A stretch of 64,000 nucleotides of DNA from Valencia hispanica (GCA_963556495.2 OY747712.1:17448735-17512734); one strand, 5' to 3'. Shown: positions 45,637 to 59,402, counted from the stretch's first letter. Translations and numbers: made by a program. Notes: generated by a model from the sequence alone, not told the origin.

Positions 45637-48600
45637 ATGGATGTTCTCCAACTTTTCCTTCTGTTCCTGTTTGTACTTCATCTGACATGTAAGTACTGGT
45701 GGCTAATCCTCTGTTGAAGTGCAACTGTTTGGTTTATCTCACAGACTGCAAGCAACTGACATGTGCATATTAACCAATAAAAGTGGTAAGTAATCGTAAA
45801 ACTGAAAAGGGGAATTCATGCATTTTTGTTTAACTAAACTTTCTTTTGAAAAACAAAGAAATGTGTGTTTGCAGATGAGCATTATCTCTATTTTCCTGCT
45901 GTTTCAGATTAGCATTTTGTGTCTGAGTTGCATCAACAAACTCATGCAACTCCAGTGAATGCTATCCTTTCACAAATGACAGCATGGACGCATGCTTGTC
46001 TTGTGTTTTTGTAGTGAGTGGAGGGCTCAGCAAACACATCGATCACAGAAACCTGTTTACACAGCGAGTGTGCTGCAAGAGGCAGAGTCTCTATGTGTAT
46101 ATTGGCCAAGGTAAGGAAACACACATTCAAGAAATACATGTTTATTTATTTATGTAGGCTGCTTATGTATCTAATTGCGGCCCTCCCTGGGTACCTAGAT
46201 GTTTCAGGGAGTCCTGTCAGTGTAGATGTGGGAATGTGCAGGTCACGCTGTGGGGTGACCACCAGATCATCACACGAAGCAAGACAGCAGGGATACTCAA
46301 AGCATTCCTCGATGCTGGAATTTCTGAGGAGCAAGAAGGTATGCTGCAGTTCCACCTACTGTCACAAGAGGGTAGCCTGAATTTGTTATAATTCCAAAGG
46401 GCTTTTTTGAATTCCATTAGCCTATTAAAAAGAAAAACATCGATTATGACAAAAAACAAAAAACAAAAAAAAAAAACAAAGAACAAATAGGAGAAGAAAT
46501 CTGATAATAACTATGAAGTTATGTTATTGTTGAACGACCGCATTTTTTGTTTATATACATTGCAAAACATTTGCTGTAAATGCCTCAAATGACTTTGCAC
46601 CTTGAAGCTGAAAAGGGCAGAAACATGTTCTGACATGTTTACCCCAAATCATTTCCTTCAAGACGAGGACGCACGGTCCGCCTGCACCAGAGGTCTCAGA
46701 GCTCGTGAACCGACTGCCCTCGTGCGGGGCGAACCAGGTCTGCGAGCCGACGGGGATGCGGGTGGAGCGGCTACTGCTGTTCGAGGGGCCGCGGGAGGTG
46801 GAGGTGATCGAGGAGTGCCACTGTGAGATCAAGCTGAGCCAGTGCATCAGAGTCCCCGCTCTGAGGACTTACTACTTCGAAACTCCGTATGAGACGGTTA
46901 TAGACGTGGGAGGATGTCCCCGCTCTAAAGGAGCCCAAGGTGGGTGCTTGAGTTTAGGTGCACAAGTATTTACACCCCTTTGGGATTTTTGTCTCGTTAA
47001 AGCTACAACCTTCAATTTGATTTATTGGGATTTTATGTGATAAACCAACACAATATAGGGCCTAATAATCATAATAATCAATTTTTGCTAATTTTCAATT
47101 ACATTTTGTTTTGGACTTTGATTGGGCCGTTGATCTGTCCCCCAGGCTGCTTGATAGCGTCGTTTTCCTGCATTGAACCGTTCTTCTCCATGGGTTGTCC
47201 TGTATTTAGCTCCATCCATCTCCCCATCCACTTTAGTAAACTTCCCTATCACAGCTAAAAAAAAAAAGATCACCACAGCGTTATGCTGCCATCACCCCAT
47301 GTCATCAGGGTGATGTGCAGATCGTTTCAGATGTAGGCCAGACACTTTGGTTTGGGTTTCATCTGACCAGAGCTCCCTCTTCCACGTGTTCGCTTATCCA
47401 CTCTTTCAACAATGGTTTTCTTCTTGACACTGCTCCATAAAGGCTAGAATTGTGGAGTGCACCCATATTGGTTGTGTCCCACCCCTGTAGATCGCTGAAT
47501 CTCCTCCAGTTTTCTTGGCTGCGTCTCTGATTTACGGTTTACTTAGTCTATGAATCAGTTTGGGTAGACAGGCACATCCAGGTAGATTTGCAGTAGTTCT
47601 ACAGTCTTTCCATTTTCAGATGATGGATTGATAAAGTCCTGGAAACTGTTTTATAACCTAACCCTGTTTAAAAATGTAAAGTCTGCTGCGTTTCCTGGTC
47701 TTTATGATGCTGTTTGTTTCTGTAATGTTATCCAAGAAACCTTCAAGGCCTTCAGAGTGCTGGTAGATTTATACTGAGATTGAATCACACACATTTGGAC
47801 TCTAATTAGGGGACTTCTGAAGGTTGTACTTTTGTTTAGAGGGATCAGAGTGAAGGGGCTGGATACACATGCTCATGCGTTACATTAAAACAGTTTTGCC
47901 CTTTATAGAAAAGCTCTTTACTTACACCTAGATACACCTAAAGATTATCCCAAATATTTGTACAACTCTGCCGCTCCTACATATGGTGATGCAGCACATT
48001 CAGCGAAATACCATATATATATAATTATTATTATTATACGACCCCGGCATCAAACCTAAAGGCATAACCAAACTGAACCACACCAGCAGAGGGCACTCAA
48101 GAGCAATGTAATACTTTGTGGAGATGTACAACATAGCCTATTAGGGTTAGGGTTAGCTGCATTGACAGAGGTAGTACCTTTTAATCCATCAGAAAAATGA
48201 AGGAATTACAAGATATGCACACAAGTTCTTTTCTTTATCTGACTTTATATTAAACTAAAAACAGGGTCTTGGTTGGTAGGTTTATAGATTAGTAGTTCTT
48301 AATTTTGATGCATTTATTAATTATAAAAACAACAACAAAAAAACTGATTTTTCAGTATTTAACCTGCGACCGGCAATCAGAGCTAATCAAAGGGAAACTG
48401 ATAGATTTCAACCTTTGGCCGATTGATTGGTGAATCTTGATTTAGCGCTTTTAAAATAGAATCATATTATTGGAGCTATAATACACAAATGCTTCAACAC
48501 TGTTGATATAAATTGAGTTGTGGTGATGAAAATCACATCCTGTTTAGGGGCCATACAATATTTGGCCCGTTCTGTTGAAAAGCACAAAATACCCTTTTTA

Positions 48601-50926
48601 GGTTCGTATTATTAACATTAGTTAAATGATATTAAATATTAAATTCTTTTAGCATTTTTTTTTTTACATTTAGCTCAGATCGTAATAGGAACCCAGACTT
48701 GTTTTAGTCTGACTTTGTTAACTTTTTTTTTCTTGTTAACATTTTCTTTCATGGTTTTTTTCCAGAGGGCTTCTCCTGCGTCCCCACAAAGTTCGACTCA
48801 GCGTTGCTGAAAACTCCAAACAGAGTGGATGTGATCCAGACCGTGAAGGCCTGTGAGCTGAAGGAAAGCTGCTATAGGGTCCCTTATGTGGAGTATTACT
48901 ATGAAACAGTCCACCATGCAGATGGAGTCAAGGAAGAGAGACTCAAAGTAAGTGAGATGAGAAAAAAAAACTTCCTTCACACCATTAATATCTTTGAATA
49001 GCGTGGTGTATTCAAGGAGTGATTCCTTTTAGATGCCTGCTTCACACTCCTTTGTGATCGAGAGCAGAGGAAATGGGGCCTTAGCTGGATACCAGACTAT
49101 AATGAAGTGCCTTTATGCATCAAACACGCATGTGTAAGTCGGCACTTAATCAGGCCAATTCGGAGGCTGGCACTGCACATCCTGGTGTGAAAAACACCAG
49201 AATGTGTTGCACTCAAGACCCCAAAAAGAAAGAAGGAATAGTTTTTAGCAGCATTTTGGATGTGGAAAAGAGACAAAGAAAGAAACACAACAGCTTCATT
49301 GGCAAACCTTTTTTTTTAAGGTTCATTTTTAACACAATATATAAATGCACACATATGTTTGCTTTCTTACTTCATTTTTTATTGAAGTAAGTTGTTTGGA
49401 TGGGGTCTGAAGTTCAATTAATGTTGTATGAAAAGTACTGCATAAATTGAGATTGATTGGTTGATTGTTTAAGGTTTCCTTCAGGCCATCTTACCAAACA
49501 CTAAGCTGCTCTCATTCCTGAAAATACAGGGTTGAAAACATAAGCTGATGTAGCTTTATGTTAATATAAACAAATTATATTGTTTTTTTAATAAGCTGCA
49601 AAATTGTTCAGAACTACCAACTAAATTTCAACAAAAGAGAAAAAAATAATTAATTGAACATAATGTTGACTTAAATATTTGACTTTTTTGTGGTTTGCTG
49701 CACCAAATGTGAGAGCGCTGCTAACAAACACAAATGGCCCCTGCAGGTGTCGAATCAAAGCACTTTTAACTCTCCAAACGGCAGCTGCCCCTCGGCTCAA
49801 AGTGGGTCAATATTTGCAGCCAGCTGTGAGCTGACTTCCCCGTTGTCTCTCTGTGTTGCTAATTTTCTGCAGGAAATCGATGTGGGCAGATGTTTGGGAG
49901 GTTGCACAACAGGAAACCGATGCCTTCTAAGGTCAGTATGACAGACACACACACACACACGCACACACACCTCTCCTTTACAGCCTGTAAGCTCTGATGC
50001 TTTCTGCACTCAGTAGGTTAGACAATTTCAATTCTATAACCAAAAGCTCTTGTTAGATTTCCAGCCTTGTTATGAGATTACAAACATTAAATGTTTCCCT
50101 TATGGTTGTATTCTGTTTAGCATCTGGAGTGGGAGAAATGCTGCACAGACCCTGAGTTTACATGCACTCCCAGAAATCCCCTAATTAGATAATATAGTCC
50201 TCCAGTGTGTGATTTAATGAATATAAATCCAGCTATACAGTGATGGCCTCAGAGGTTTGAGAACATAAGTGAAGAAACTTCAAGAAGAACAAGGAACACA
50301 GCAGACAAGCTAGGAAGAAAGTTGAGGAGAAGTTTACAGAAAAGTTAGGTTTTAAAACACTAAGTAATCCTAAGCTTTAAACATCTCACAGAGCTCTGTT
50401 CAATCCATCATCTGAACGTGAAAAGGTTTTGATACAACTGCAAACCTGACATTGCTGTCCACCTAAACTGACGCACTGTAGGATATGAAAAAAAAAGAAG
50501 CAGCCATGGTTACTCTGGAGGAGCTCCAGAGATCCGCAGTATCTGTTGACAGAAAAACTATTCATCATGCTGTCAGCAAATCGGGCCATTGAGGAGTGAA
50601 GAGAGTAAAAGGAAATAAATGATTTAAGGAAAGCCATAGAAACTATACAGTTTGCCACAAACTATGTAGGAGACACAGCAAACATGCAGAAGAATGTGTT
50701 CTGGCCACTATACATGTTCATATTGATTATGAAGTCTCATTTTATTTATTGCTCTCTTTTTTTCTGCTGCTGTAGGAGTCCATCGGATCCGGAAAACTGC
50801 TACCTGTGGTCAGAAAGACAGTCCAGCTCCTGCGTTCCTCAGGGATACGAGAGCCACAGCTTCATCAACCAGCATGGGCAGATTCGCACCATCCTCTCCA
50901 TCACCTCCTGCCTCTGTCAAAACTGA
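45637..50926 (+). CDS. pnhd: Pinhead-type secreted cysteine-rich protein
   Basis: Seven coding exons: 45637-45688, 46015-46110, 46208-46338, 46663-46939, 48766-48947, 49873-49931 and 50776-50926, all GT-AG with phases 1,1,0,1,0,2, giving 315 aa. The N-terminus MDVLQLFLLFLFVLHLT is a signal peptide. The rest is cysteine-rich with a C-terminal SITSCLCQN ending like cystine-knot domains. Blocks C(I/Y)RVP...YY.ET...IDVGxC occur twice (154-178 and 221-253), plus VDVGMC at 55-60. Pinhead is a secreted regulator of early axial patterning in frogs and ascidians, reported to oppose Admp. The identification rests on the cystine-knot-type pattern and on Admp lying next in the same orientation, the known chordate arrangement. 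Exon 4 is strikingly GC-rich. Introns 4 and 6 hold Tc1 relics. Confidence 0.8.
46950..47900 (-). mobile_element. Decayed Tc1-like element in pnhd intron 4
   Basis: Minus-strand Tc1 words: TTTGGACTTTGATTGGGCCG, CTGTATTTAGCTCCATCCAT, ATGCTGCCATCACC, GGGTTTCATCTGACCAGAGC, CTCCATAAAGGCTAGAA, GTCTCTGATTTACGG. The left terminal repeat is GTGCACAAGTATTTACACCCC (46959). Many indels. Confidence 0.75.
48083..48096 (+). promoter_or_regulatory. CTCF-like motif in pnhd intron 4
   Basis: CCAGCAGAGGGCAC fits all 14 positions of CCASYAGRKGGCRS. Binding is not shown. Confidence 0.35.
50215..50700 (+). mobile_element. Decayed Tc1-like element in pnhd intron 6
   Basis: Plus-strand Tc1 words: ACAGTGATGGCCTCAGAGG, AACAAGGAACACAGCAGACA, CACAGAGCTCTGTTCAAT, GTTACTCTGGAGGAGCTCC, AGTTTGCCACAAACTATGTA, AGGAGACACAGCAAACATG. 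It stops at the point corresponding to the catalytic region. Confidence 0.7.
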
Positions 50927-50931
50927 ACACA

Positions 50932-50960
50932 GCACCCTCTGCTGGAAAACAGCAGAGGGT
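50932..50960 (+). promoter_or_regulatory. Perfect stem-loop at the start of the pnhd 3' UTR
   Basis: ACCCTCTGCTG (50934-50944), loop GAAAA, CAGCAGAGGGT (50950-50960): an 11-bp perfect stem beginning eight bases after the stop codon. The minus-strand CCAGCAGAGGGTGC (50932-50945) also fits the CTCF core at 13 of 14 positions, an alternative reading. Confidence 0.5.
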
Positions 50961-51051
50961 CCACTGACTCTCGAAGATTGACTAAATTCTTTTCAAAACT
51001 TTAAGCTTTTCTTGTTTTATATGTAATATATGTATAAGTGATAATTTTGTA

Positions 51052-51057
51052 AATAAA
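51052..51057 (+). terminator. pnhd: Polyadenylation signal of pnhd
   Basis: AATAAA 126 bp after the stop codon, the first canonical signal. Confidence 0.65.
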
Positions 51058-51059
51058 AG

Positions 51060-52480
<1,421 letters not shown>

Positions 52481-53059
52481 GGTCTCTTACCCAGGGCCAA
52501 TCTCTGGTTTAGAAGTTCTTGCAGCTTTATTATGTATCAAAGATTCAGGATTCAGGACCTATAAGACTATCTAAAAATGCTGCACAAGTTCTTGCAAAGT
52601 ATAAAGGATTCTGGTCAAAAACGACTTTTTTCTTGTTCTTGCCACTTTAGGTAAAAGAACAGAGCATGCATCGACAATAACGGTAACACAAGTCTCAGTT
52701 TTAAAGACTCTGTAATTAGTGAGAAGTACATAAATCTTTTTGTTTTGTTCTTATTGTTTATTTGTTTGACTAATTTAATGTAGTTGTATGCTAAAATGCT
52801 CCCTTTTTGTGTTTCCACAAATAGAAAAAAGATTTCATGAACTTCCATATGTGTTTTTAAGAATATATAGTCGGTGTAGAATCATCCAGTTCAGGTTTGA
52901 ACAGTCTAAATATATATATATATTTTTACTTGGGGTAAACATTCACAGTCCAGATTCCATAAAAACATGAAAAAATGTTCTTTAGCTAAGCTCCAATAAC
53001 AATGGATCTTATATTTAGAATGTTAAGCAGTTGCTTCGTTTTTGTATAGTAACATTTAC

Positions 53060-53640
53060 CTTTTGTCCTATATTTTAAAATTAGAGCTTGCAGCCCTTAC
53101 CTTTGGATCCGGGACCCATAATAACAATTTGGACAAAAACAGCAATTGAATCGCTGACCAAATTATTTTCTATGAGAAATATTGTCTCTTTGATATCATG
53201 AGATCTCATGCCATGAGGTCTTATGGCACCCATAATGTATAAAATAAAATGTTTGGTCTATTTTAGTTGGAAAAACGGGCCCAGTGTGGGATTTTCTATG
53301 AGATAAGTCATGGTACTTTGTTAAATGTTTATGTAGGTTTGGGGCAGGACAACTTGGGATAAAAGTAGGAACCATAATCATCCTAGATGTTTTAAACCAT
53401 TCAAGACCCAATTAGGATCTACACAGAGTGCCCAAGTGGTTTTATCGATATGGTCTTTGTTTATTCAAATAAAATGGGGGACCTGCAAGAAGCCCTTCGT
53501 GAGCCCATGGCAAACTTAATACCAATCCAGACCAAGCAAAATGCACATAGGGCACACTTTTATGCATATTGGCTGGAGGACAACACATTTTCTTGCTCGA
53601 CAGATAATTTAAAGGCTATTTCCGTGCATTTTATTGTATC
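53060..53640. repeat. Old fish interspersed repeat (GGGCCCA-type)
   Basis: Loose words GGATCCGGGACCCATAAT, GGCACCCATAATG, CGGGCCCAGTGTGGGATTT, GGACCTGCAAGAAGCCCTTC and GAGCCCATGGCAAACTTAAT follow a dispersed fish repeat rich in GGGCCCA and ACCCAT. Strongly decayed. Confidence 0.4.
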
Positions 53641-53739
53641 TTAAATTGATAGAAAGGTTAAAGATGACCTGGATTATTTCATAATAATGAAAGAAAAAGG
53701 AAAAAACAGACTTTAATTTGTAGAATCTGTATTGCATTT

Positions 53740-54500
53740 GTAAAAGCTTAATTAAGGGGATTTTGGCATGAGGCCACATTAGATTGGGTCCACCTTGAAA
53801 ACTGCAATACCCAGACGGAAGTATTCTGCACTGATCAGTGTTGGATTTGTTAAACCTTAATAAGTTGGTTTAAAAAAAAACAATAAAAACCCTAAAACCG
53901 TTCTTGTTTGTTTGTTTTAACAAATTAAATAAAGTTTTCTTAAACTGTATCTGGACAATCTGGCATTAATGTAGAGTAATTGTAATTTTCAAACTGGACT
54001 CCATGTAAGGTAATCTCAGGCCAATAAAACATTGCAAATCTACCTTTCTTGAGTCTTAATCTGAATAAAGGTTTTACACTTCACAAATGATATTTTTCTA
54101 GAATCTGCCATTAGTGTAGCTTAATGATATCAGTCCTGGATTGACCTCTCTAGTTTGTATGGTTATTGCACTGTATTCCATCAAAGATGGCAAAGAATCC
54201 AAAAAAAGGTGTAAAACCACAAATTGAAGAAAGGTTTTAAAAACTAAAAACTGTATTTTTTAGAATATATCATAGGTCAAGATTAATTCGGTCCACGTTT
54301 TACATGTTTAAGAGCTATTTTAGATTTCACACCAATATAAGTTGGAGAATAAGGTTAAGAAAAGCTCTAAGAATATTTTTTTCAGTTTTCACAAATTTAA
54401 TTATGACTTCACAAACTGTGTTTTCAGCAATATTTCATTAGTGTGTAATAATTTTGTCCATCTGACCATTCCAAGTAGGACTATTTCTGATTGTGAACTA
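53740..54500. repeat. Decayed tandem repeat, unit about 150-190 bp
   Basis: Related anchors recur: CACATTAGATTGGGTCC (53777), AATCTGGCATTAATGTAG (53956), AATCTGCCATTAGTGTAG (54101), AATATATCATAGGTCAAG (54263) and AATATTTCATTAGTGTG (54428), each preceded by TTTAAA/TTTTACAC-like and followed by GG.CC..C-like words. Confidence 0.4.
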
Positions 54501-55047
54501 GTTCACAGTTGGGAAATATAGTGTCCCTTTAGTCCCGAAAATGAAGCTGCGAATCAGATGCCAACTTCAGCCTGGTTACCCAGCTGTAGCTCAGTGGGTC
54601 GTCATGTAAATCTCACCAAGTGTTACCCGTAGCTTTATCCAGGTAATTGGTTTCCACCTAAAACAATGCGGCCTTTATTTTAAATTAATGGATTCATTTA
54701 GGCGCAGTTGGCCACCCACAGAGTGCACGTCCGCAGCTTCTGGCGCATATGCTGTCAAAACCTTTATTTACTTGCACTTTCCTGTGTTCAAACAACAGAT
54801 TCTTCATCAGCAACGCACCTGCAGAAACAAGATCGCTTTTTTGCAAAAGCAGACTGTAGTTTATTTAAGCCTTCATCGCCAGACACGAAGACAATGGGCT
54901 TGAATAAAATCTCCAATCCGGGGTCGCACCTTGTTAGTACCGCCATTAGTCTCCCTTTACATTCGCTGATTGGTGATTTACATTTGCGGCCAAATAACAT
55001 CTTTACTGCTGTTTGCCGAGGCTGCGAAGGGGAACTAGGCCATTTGG

Positions 55048-55054
55048 TATAAAA
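55048..55054 (+). promoter_or_regulatory. admp: TATA box of admp
   Basis: TATAAAA 87 bp upstream of the ATG, in a stretch that becomes GC-rich (GTGTGGCGTCGGGCTC) just before the expected start site near 55078. Confidence 0.6.
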
Positions 55055-55140
55055 CGTGTGGCGTCGGGCTCTTCAGTCACTCCAGCTCCAAGCTGCATTC
55101 AAACACACTGGTGTACCAGGAATCTACTCACGCTCCTAAG

Positions 55141-57929
55141 ATGTTTGCGCTCAGTTTTGCCTCTCTGCTGTGCGTCACCGCAGCGTTACCTGCCCTCAGC
55201 GGCAGGGGTAATCATTTTACCTCAGAGGGTGAATCAGAGGAGGTTCGCTCAGCTGCCATCAAGAGACTTCTGGAGGTTTTTGGGATGGATGACCCTCCTG
55301 CTGTCCACGGACACAAACAGCCTCCCCAGTACATGCTCGACCTGTACAACACGGTGGCTGATGTGGACGGCGTGACCAGGGATCCCTATCTACTGGAGGG
55401 GAACACTGTGCGCAGCTTCTTTGACAAATGTAAGACGCTTATACTTGTGTGTGCAGGCCAGATGAGTTAAAAATAAAAAGGTCTGGTCTCTAATAGTGAT
55501 TTTCTTTTCATTGCAGTGCGCAGTGAACAGGTGGAGTTTAAGTTCAATTTGTCAACGGTGGCAAGTACTGAGAAAGTCCTCACAGCAGAGCTCCATCTCT
55601 TCAAGCTGCGCCCTCATGCATCCCTCACATTCAGCAGACATCACTTCTGCCAGGTATGTCCACCCTTCTAAATAATACTAAAACTCTTGCAGAGTCTGTC
55701 CAAGGCTGTGTGTCGCTGTCCAATGAGTGTGTCTGTACCAGCTTTGCATCTGGACTTCCATTTTTGTCCTTTTCATTTCGTAAAGTAGCTCTGGCTCGTT
55801 TGGATGGGATGTAGAGCATCTGTGAAGATCAATTTTCCAATTCTGGCACAGATTTTCAATTGGATCTATGTCTGGACTTTGACTAGGCCATTCTAACACA
55901 GCTATCCTCTGATTTAAACCACTTCATTGTAGCTCTAGCTGTATGTTTAAGGTTGGTGTTGAACTGCAGGGTGAATCTCAACCCCCGGTCTCAAATCTGT
56001 AATACCTTTTCTTCCCGATGCTAATCTCCCTGCATCTTCCCATAAACTCCAATCAGCGTCCCTCTCCCTGCTAAGGAAAAACATCCCACACCATGATGCT
56101 GCCACCACATTTCAAAGTCAATTATGGTCTCATTTGACCAGAGCACCTTCTTTTGCATGTTAGCAACATTCCTTACAGGCAAACCGGACGTGTTATAGCT
56201 TTCCGATTCCTACCACAGTTACCATAGGCCCTTTGACTGCGTCTCTGATTCATGCTCTTCTTGCTCAGCCTGTCATCTTAGGTGGATGGCTATGTGTCGG
56301 TGCGTTGCAGTTGTACCATAGTCTTTCAATTTCCAGATTATGTCTAAAGCTTGGGACATTATTAGATATCCTAACCCTGCTTTAATCTCCCACACATCTT
56401 CCTCCTTGACGAGTCTGCTGTGTTTCTTCGTCTTTAAGATCCCATTTGTTCACTAATGTTCTCTAACCAAGGTCTTTAAAGAACTGCTGCATTTTTACTG
56501 AAATTAAATTATAAACAAGTATATTCTGTTTATCCAGTTATGGGACCTCTGAAATGAAATCAACTGGTTGCACTCCCTAAAGGGAACTGAATAGATATGC
56601 ACAGCATACTTTTCACATTTTTATTTAAAAAAGAAATTAACATAAATGACTGTTTTCCTTTGAATAGCTCCAAATTGTATATCAGCAAACTGTCCAGTTT
56701 GAATTCAAATGCTCTTGGGACTCTCCAGGCAAACAGCGGGGGACCCTCAGCTGCCCTGATTGGATGAGAAAATCAAATGCACTCAAATGCATTTCTCCCC
56801 GCTTAATTTCTAATGGTGGCCGCTTTATTTCTTTATCATTTAGGTCAGCGTTTATCAGTTGCTGGATAGCGGTAAAACCAACAACACACAGGCAAGGAAG
56901 TTGCTGTCTTCTCGACTCATCCCAGTCCACTCAACTGGTTGGGAAGTGTTCACAGTCACACAAGCTGTGAGTATCTCCCAAAACCCAAATACTCCGAGTC
57001 CCAGCAGAAACTGAATGGTGTATAAAAATTGTGTTGTAACTGATATCCTGAAGGTCCGCTCCTGGATGGCAGATGAAGGCAGCAACCTGGGGTTGCACGT
57101 GGTGGTCAGGACGCTGGAAGGAAGCCAGACGGACATGAAACTGATCCGCTTTGCCTCAGGGCGACACCACCACCAGAGCAAACAGCCCATGCTGGTTCTC
57201 TTCACAGATGATGGCCGCCGCTCTGCTGCACTCGAGAGCACAAGTGAGATTTGGATTAGTTTTAATGTCATTTATCAAATCAGAATCAAATCAAATGTTA
57301 GACTTTAACCATTATTTAACATTATATTTAAAAACAAGCATGCTTACATTTTTTGTAATTTAAGTAGCTCATATTTATACCCCCCAAAATTCCTTTTTAA
57401 TGTGTATTCAGTGTTCAGTAAGGTTTGCTGGCATTATACTCAACCAATTTTACAAATATCTGATTGTGTTTACTAATCTAAGCAACCATTGTTTTCTTGT
57501 CCAGATCCCCATGAAGCCATCACCACCTCCTTCCTCCCCCAGACCCCCATGTCCGTCAAATCCTCCCGCACCGCTCGCTCTCTGGACTACAGCGAGGAGG
57601 AAGGCCAGTCCAAGCACTGCCAGCGCCTGCCTCTGTATGTGGACTTCGAGGAGATCGGCTGGTCGGGGTGGATCGTGTCTCCCCGGGGCTACAATGCTTA
57701 TCACTGCAAGGGGTCCTGTTCCTTCCCCCTGGGCCAGAACATGAGGCCGACCAACCATGCTACCGTCCAGTCCATCATCAACGCCCTGAAGCTGATCCGA
57801 GGTATCCAGACGCCATGCTGCGTGCCCGACAAGCTCTTTTCCATCAACCTGCTGTACTTCGATGACGATGAGAATGTTGTTTTGAAGCAGTATAATGACA
57901 TGGTGGCTGGAAGCTGCGGCTGTCACTGA
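55141..57929 (+). CDS. admp: Anti-dorsalizing morphogenetic protein (BMP/TGF-beta family ligand)
   Basis: Five coding exons: 55141-55429, 55517-55653, 56844-56966, 57054-57243 and 57505-57929, GT-AG, phases 1,0,0,1, giving 387 aa. Signal peptide MFALSFASLLCVTAALPALS, then a TGF-beta prodomain (LDLYNTVADVDG, FDKLRSEQVEFKFNLS, GWEVFTVTQA), a dibasic cleavage site RTAR (268-271) and a 116-residue mature peptide with all seven knot cysteines: HCQRLPLYVDFEEIGWSGWI, AYHCKGSCSFPLG, TPCCVPDKLFSINLLYFDDD and GSCGCH. The FEEIGWSGWI and AYHCKGSC wording and the CGCH end are those of Admp, not of Bmp2/4 (CGCR) or Nodal. Admp is secreted by the dorsal organizer and signals through BMP receptors. pnhd lies upstream in the same orientation. 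Intron 2 holds a Tc1 relic. Confidence 0.92.
55685..56620 (-). mobile_element. Decayed Tc1-like element in admp intron 2
   Basis: Minus-strand Tc1 words in order: GTACCAGCTTTGCATCTGGA, CACAGATTTTCAATTGGATC, GTCTGGACTTTGACTAGGCC, ATGATGCTGCCACCACA, GTCTCATTTGACCAGAGCAC, TTAGGTGGATGGC. Frame destroyed. Confidence 0.75.
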
Positions 57930-58166
57930 CGTTGTCAACTCTCTGGTTTTGGGACACGAAGCTTCTCAGACAGATTTAATGTTTAATTCTTACCCATCCT
58001 GTTGCCCTTTCACTGTTAACTCATGAGTAAATGTGCTGAGCTCTACAAATGACACTGTAATATATGTATATATCCACATAAATTATAATATATGACTGTG
58101 ATGGAAGAGACAACCCCAAAAATTTGTAAATATGTATATGTTTTTCTGTTCCTTATTTTTATAAAG

Positions 58167-58172
58167 AATAAA
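58167..58172 (+). terminator. admp: Polyadenylation signal of admp
   Basis: AATAAA about 240 bp after the stop codon. Confidence 0.6.
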
Positions 58173-59402
58173 TTGTTAACTAACAAAAAGACCTGGTATC
58201 ACATTGAGCTTCTCTGAAGATTTTTTATTTTAGGATGACTGATCAAGATTTTAATGTTTTCTGTTAATTCAGAAGTTTACCAGGTTTTACATACATATCC
58301 TCCGATTCCTGCATTGTTTCTGTAGTCCTATTAAAAGGTGATTAGTATGTAATAATGTTCACTATTTTCCTTGAAAAACCATAATAGATTTTATTTTGCA
58401 ACATGCTTTCATTTCAAATGGTTTTCAGTAAGCAGTGGTATTTTTAATCAATTTGGCAACAATTTTCCCAAAGAAATAAGAACTAGCGTACTCGGATCAT
58501 TTAGTGAAGCATCACTAAGAATAGTAGACCATTATCACAACAAGAAATCTAACCATGTAAACCTAGCATTTTTTATTATTTTCTATCATTTACTCTTCTC
58601 TTTTTCTAATTCTTCTGCAGAACCATATTTCATGTTAAAAAAAACTGAAGCAGTAGGGTGCATTTTATATCCTAAGGCATTAAACTATCTTTCTGTTGTC
58701 TCCAGTACAACCACAGTTATCTCTGCTCCTTGTAAAGACAAGTAAAAACAAAAGCCTTAAAATTAAGTATTCTCTTCTTACAGTAGCAAAATGTCACACT
58801 GAAAAAATAGAAAGGAATTCAGCCTTTAATTTGAGTACATTTATCCATTGGATTAAAAACACACATTAAGAAATAATTGTTCATTTTAAAATTTATATTA
58901 CTATTACTCTTAATATCGCTTTAAAATAAATGTAACCAATGTATTTTTCATTCAAATGGTTAATATGCAAATTGTGCCACTGGAAGTTTTATTAAAAACA
59001 ATTATTTCTTCACAGTCTTTTTTCACAATGAATAAATGTACTCAAATTAAAAATAATAATAAATACACAATTATTTTGAGACGAATATATAAAGCTTTTT
59101 AAATCTTTACCACGGGGGGATAGAAAGGCAGGATCTACACTACCTCTATTTCACCACCAGAGGGCACTGCCGCGCTCCTGCGTAATTTTGATGGTTTCAG
59201 CAAGTTCACTTCAAACAGCCTAAAATCGTGACGAGACGAGTTACATTCATATACAATTAGTTTGAGTGGAATAAGCAATTTTGGTCGATTATATAAATTG
59301 CGATTATGTAAACCGAAAAAACACTAACCTTCCAAAAGTCCTGCTGCCGACTGTTTAGTAGTCTTACACATGTCACTTTTCAGACCTCGAGTATTTTATC
59401 AC
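58173..59402. other. admp-cib intergenic DNA
   Basis: AT-rich; the open frame at 58371-58745 has no domain and low-complexity composition. A CTCF-like motif lies at 59154. Confidence 0.4.
59154..59167 (+). promoter_or_regulatory. CTCF-like motif between admp and the cib gene
   Basis: CCACCAGAGGGCAC fits all 14 positions of the CTCF core consensus and lies in a small GC-richer island (59150-59180). Confidence 0.4.

Noticed and set aside
48141..48156. TTAGGGTTAGGGTTAG, telomere-like
   Set aside because: Only about two and a half units inside a pnhd intron; no array, so not a meaningful interstitial telomere.
54587..54598. TAGCTCAGTGGG, a perfect tRNA A-box
   Set aside because: No B-box (GGTTCGANTCC) follows at a suitable distance and no cloverleaf can be drawn. 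At most a chance word or the remains of a tRNA-derived SINE.
55111..55143. Upstream start giving ten extra residues on Admp
   Set aside because: The codon is GTG; the first ATG at 55141 directly precedes a proper signal peptide.
58371..58745. 124-codon open frame downstream of admp
   Set aside because: No recognisable domain; the AT-rich composition matches the surroundings; lies beyond the admp polyadenylation signal.
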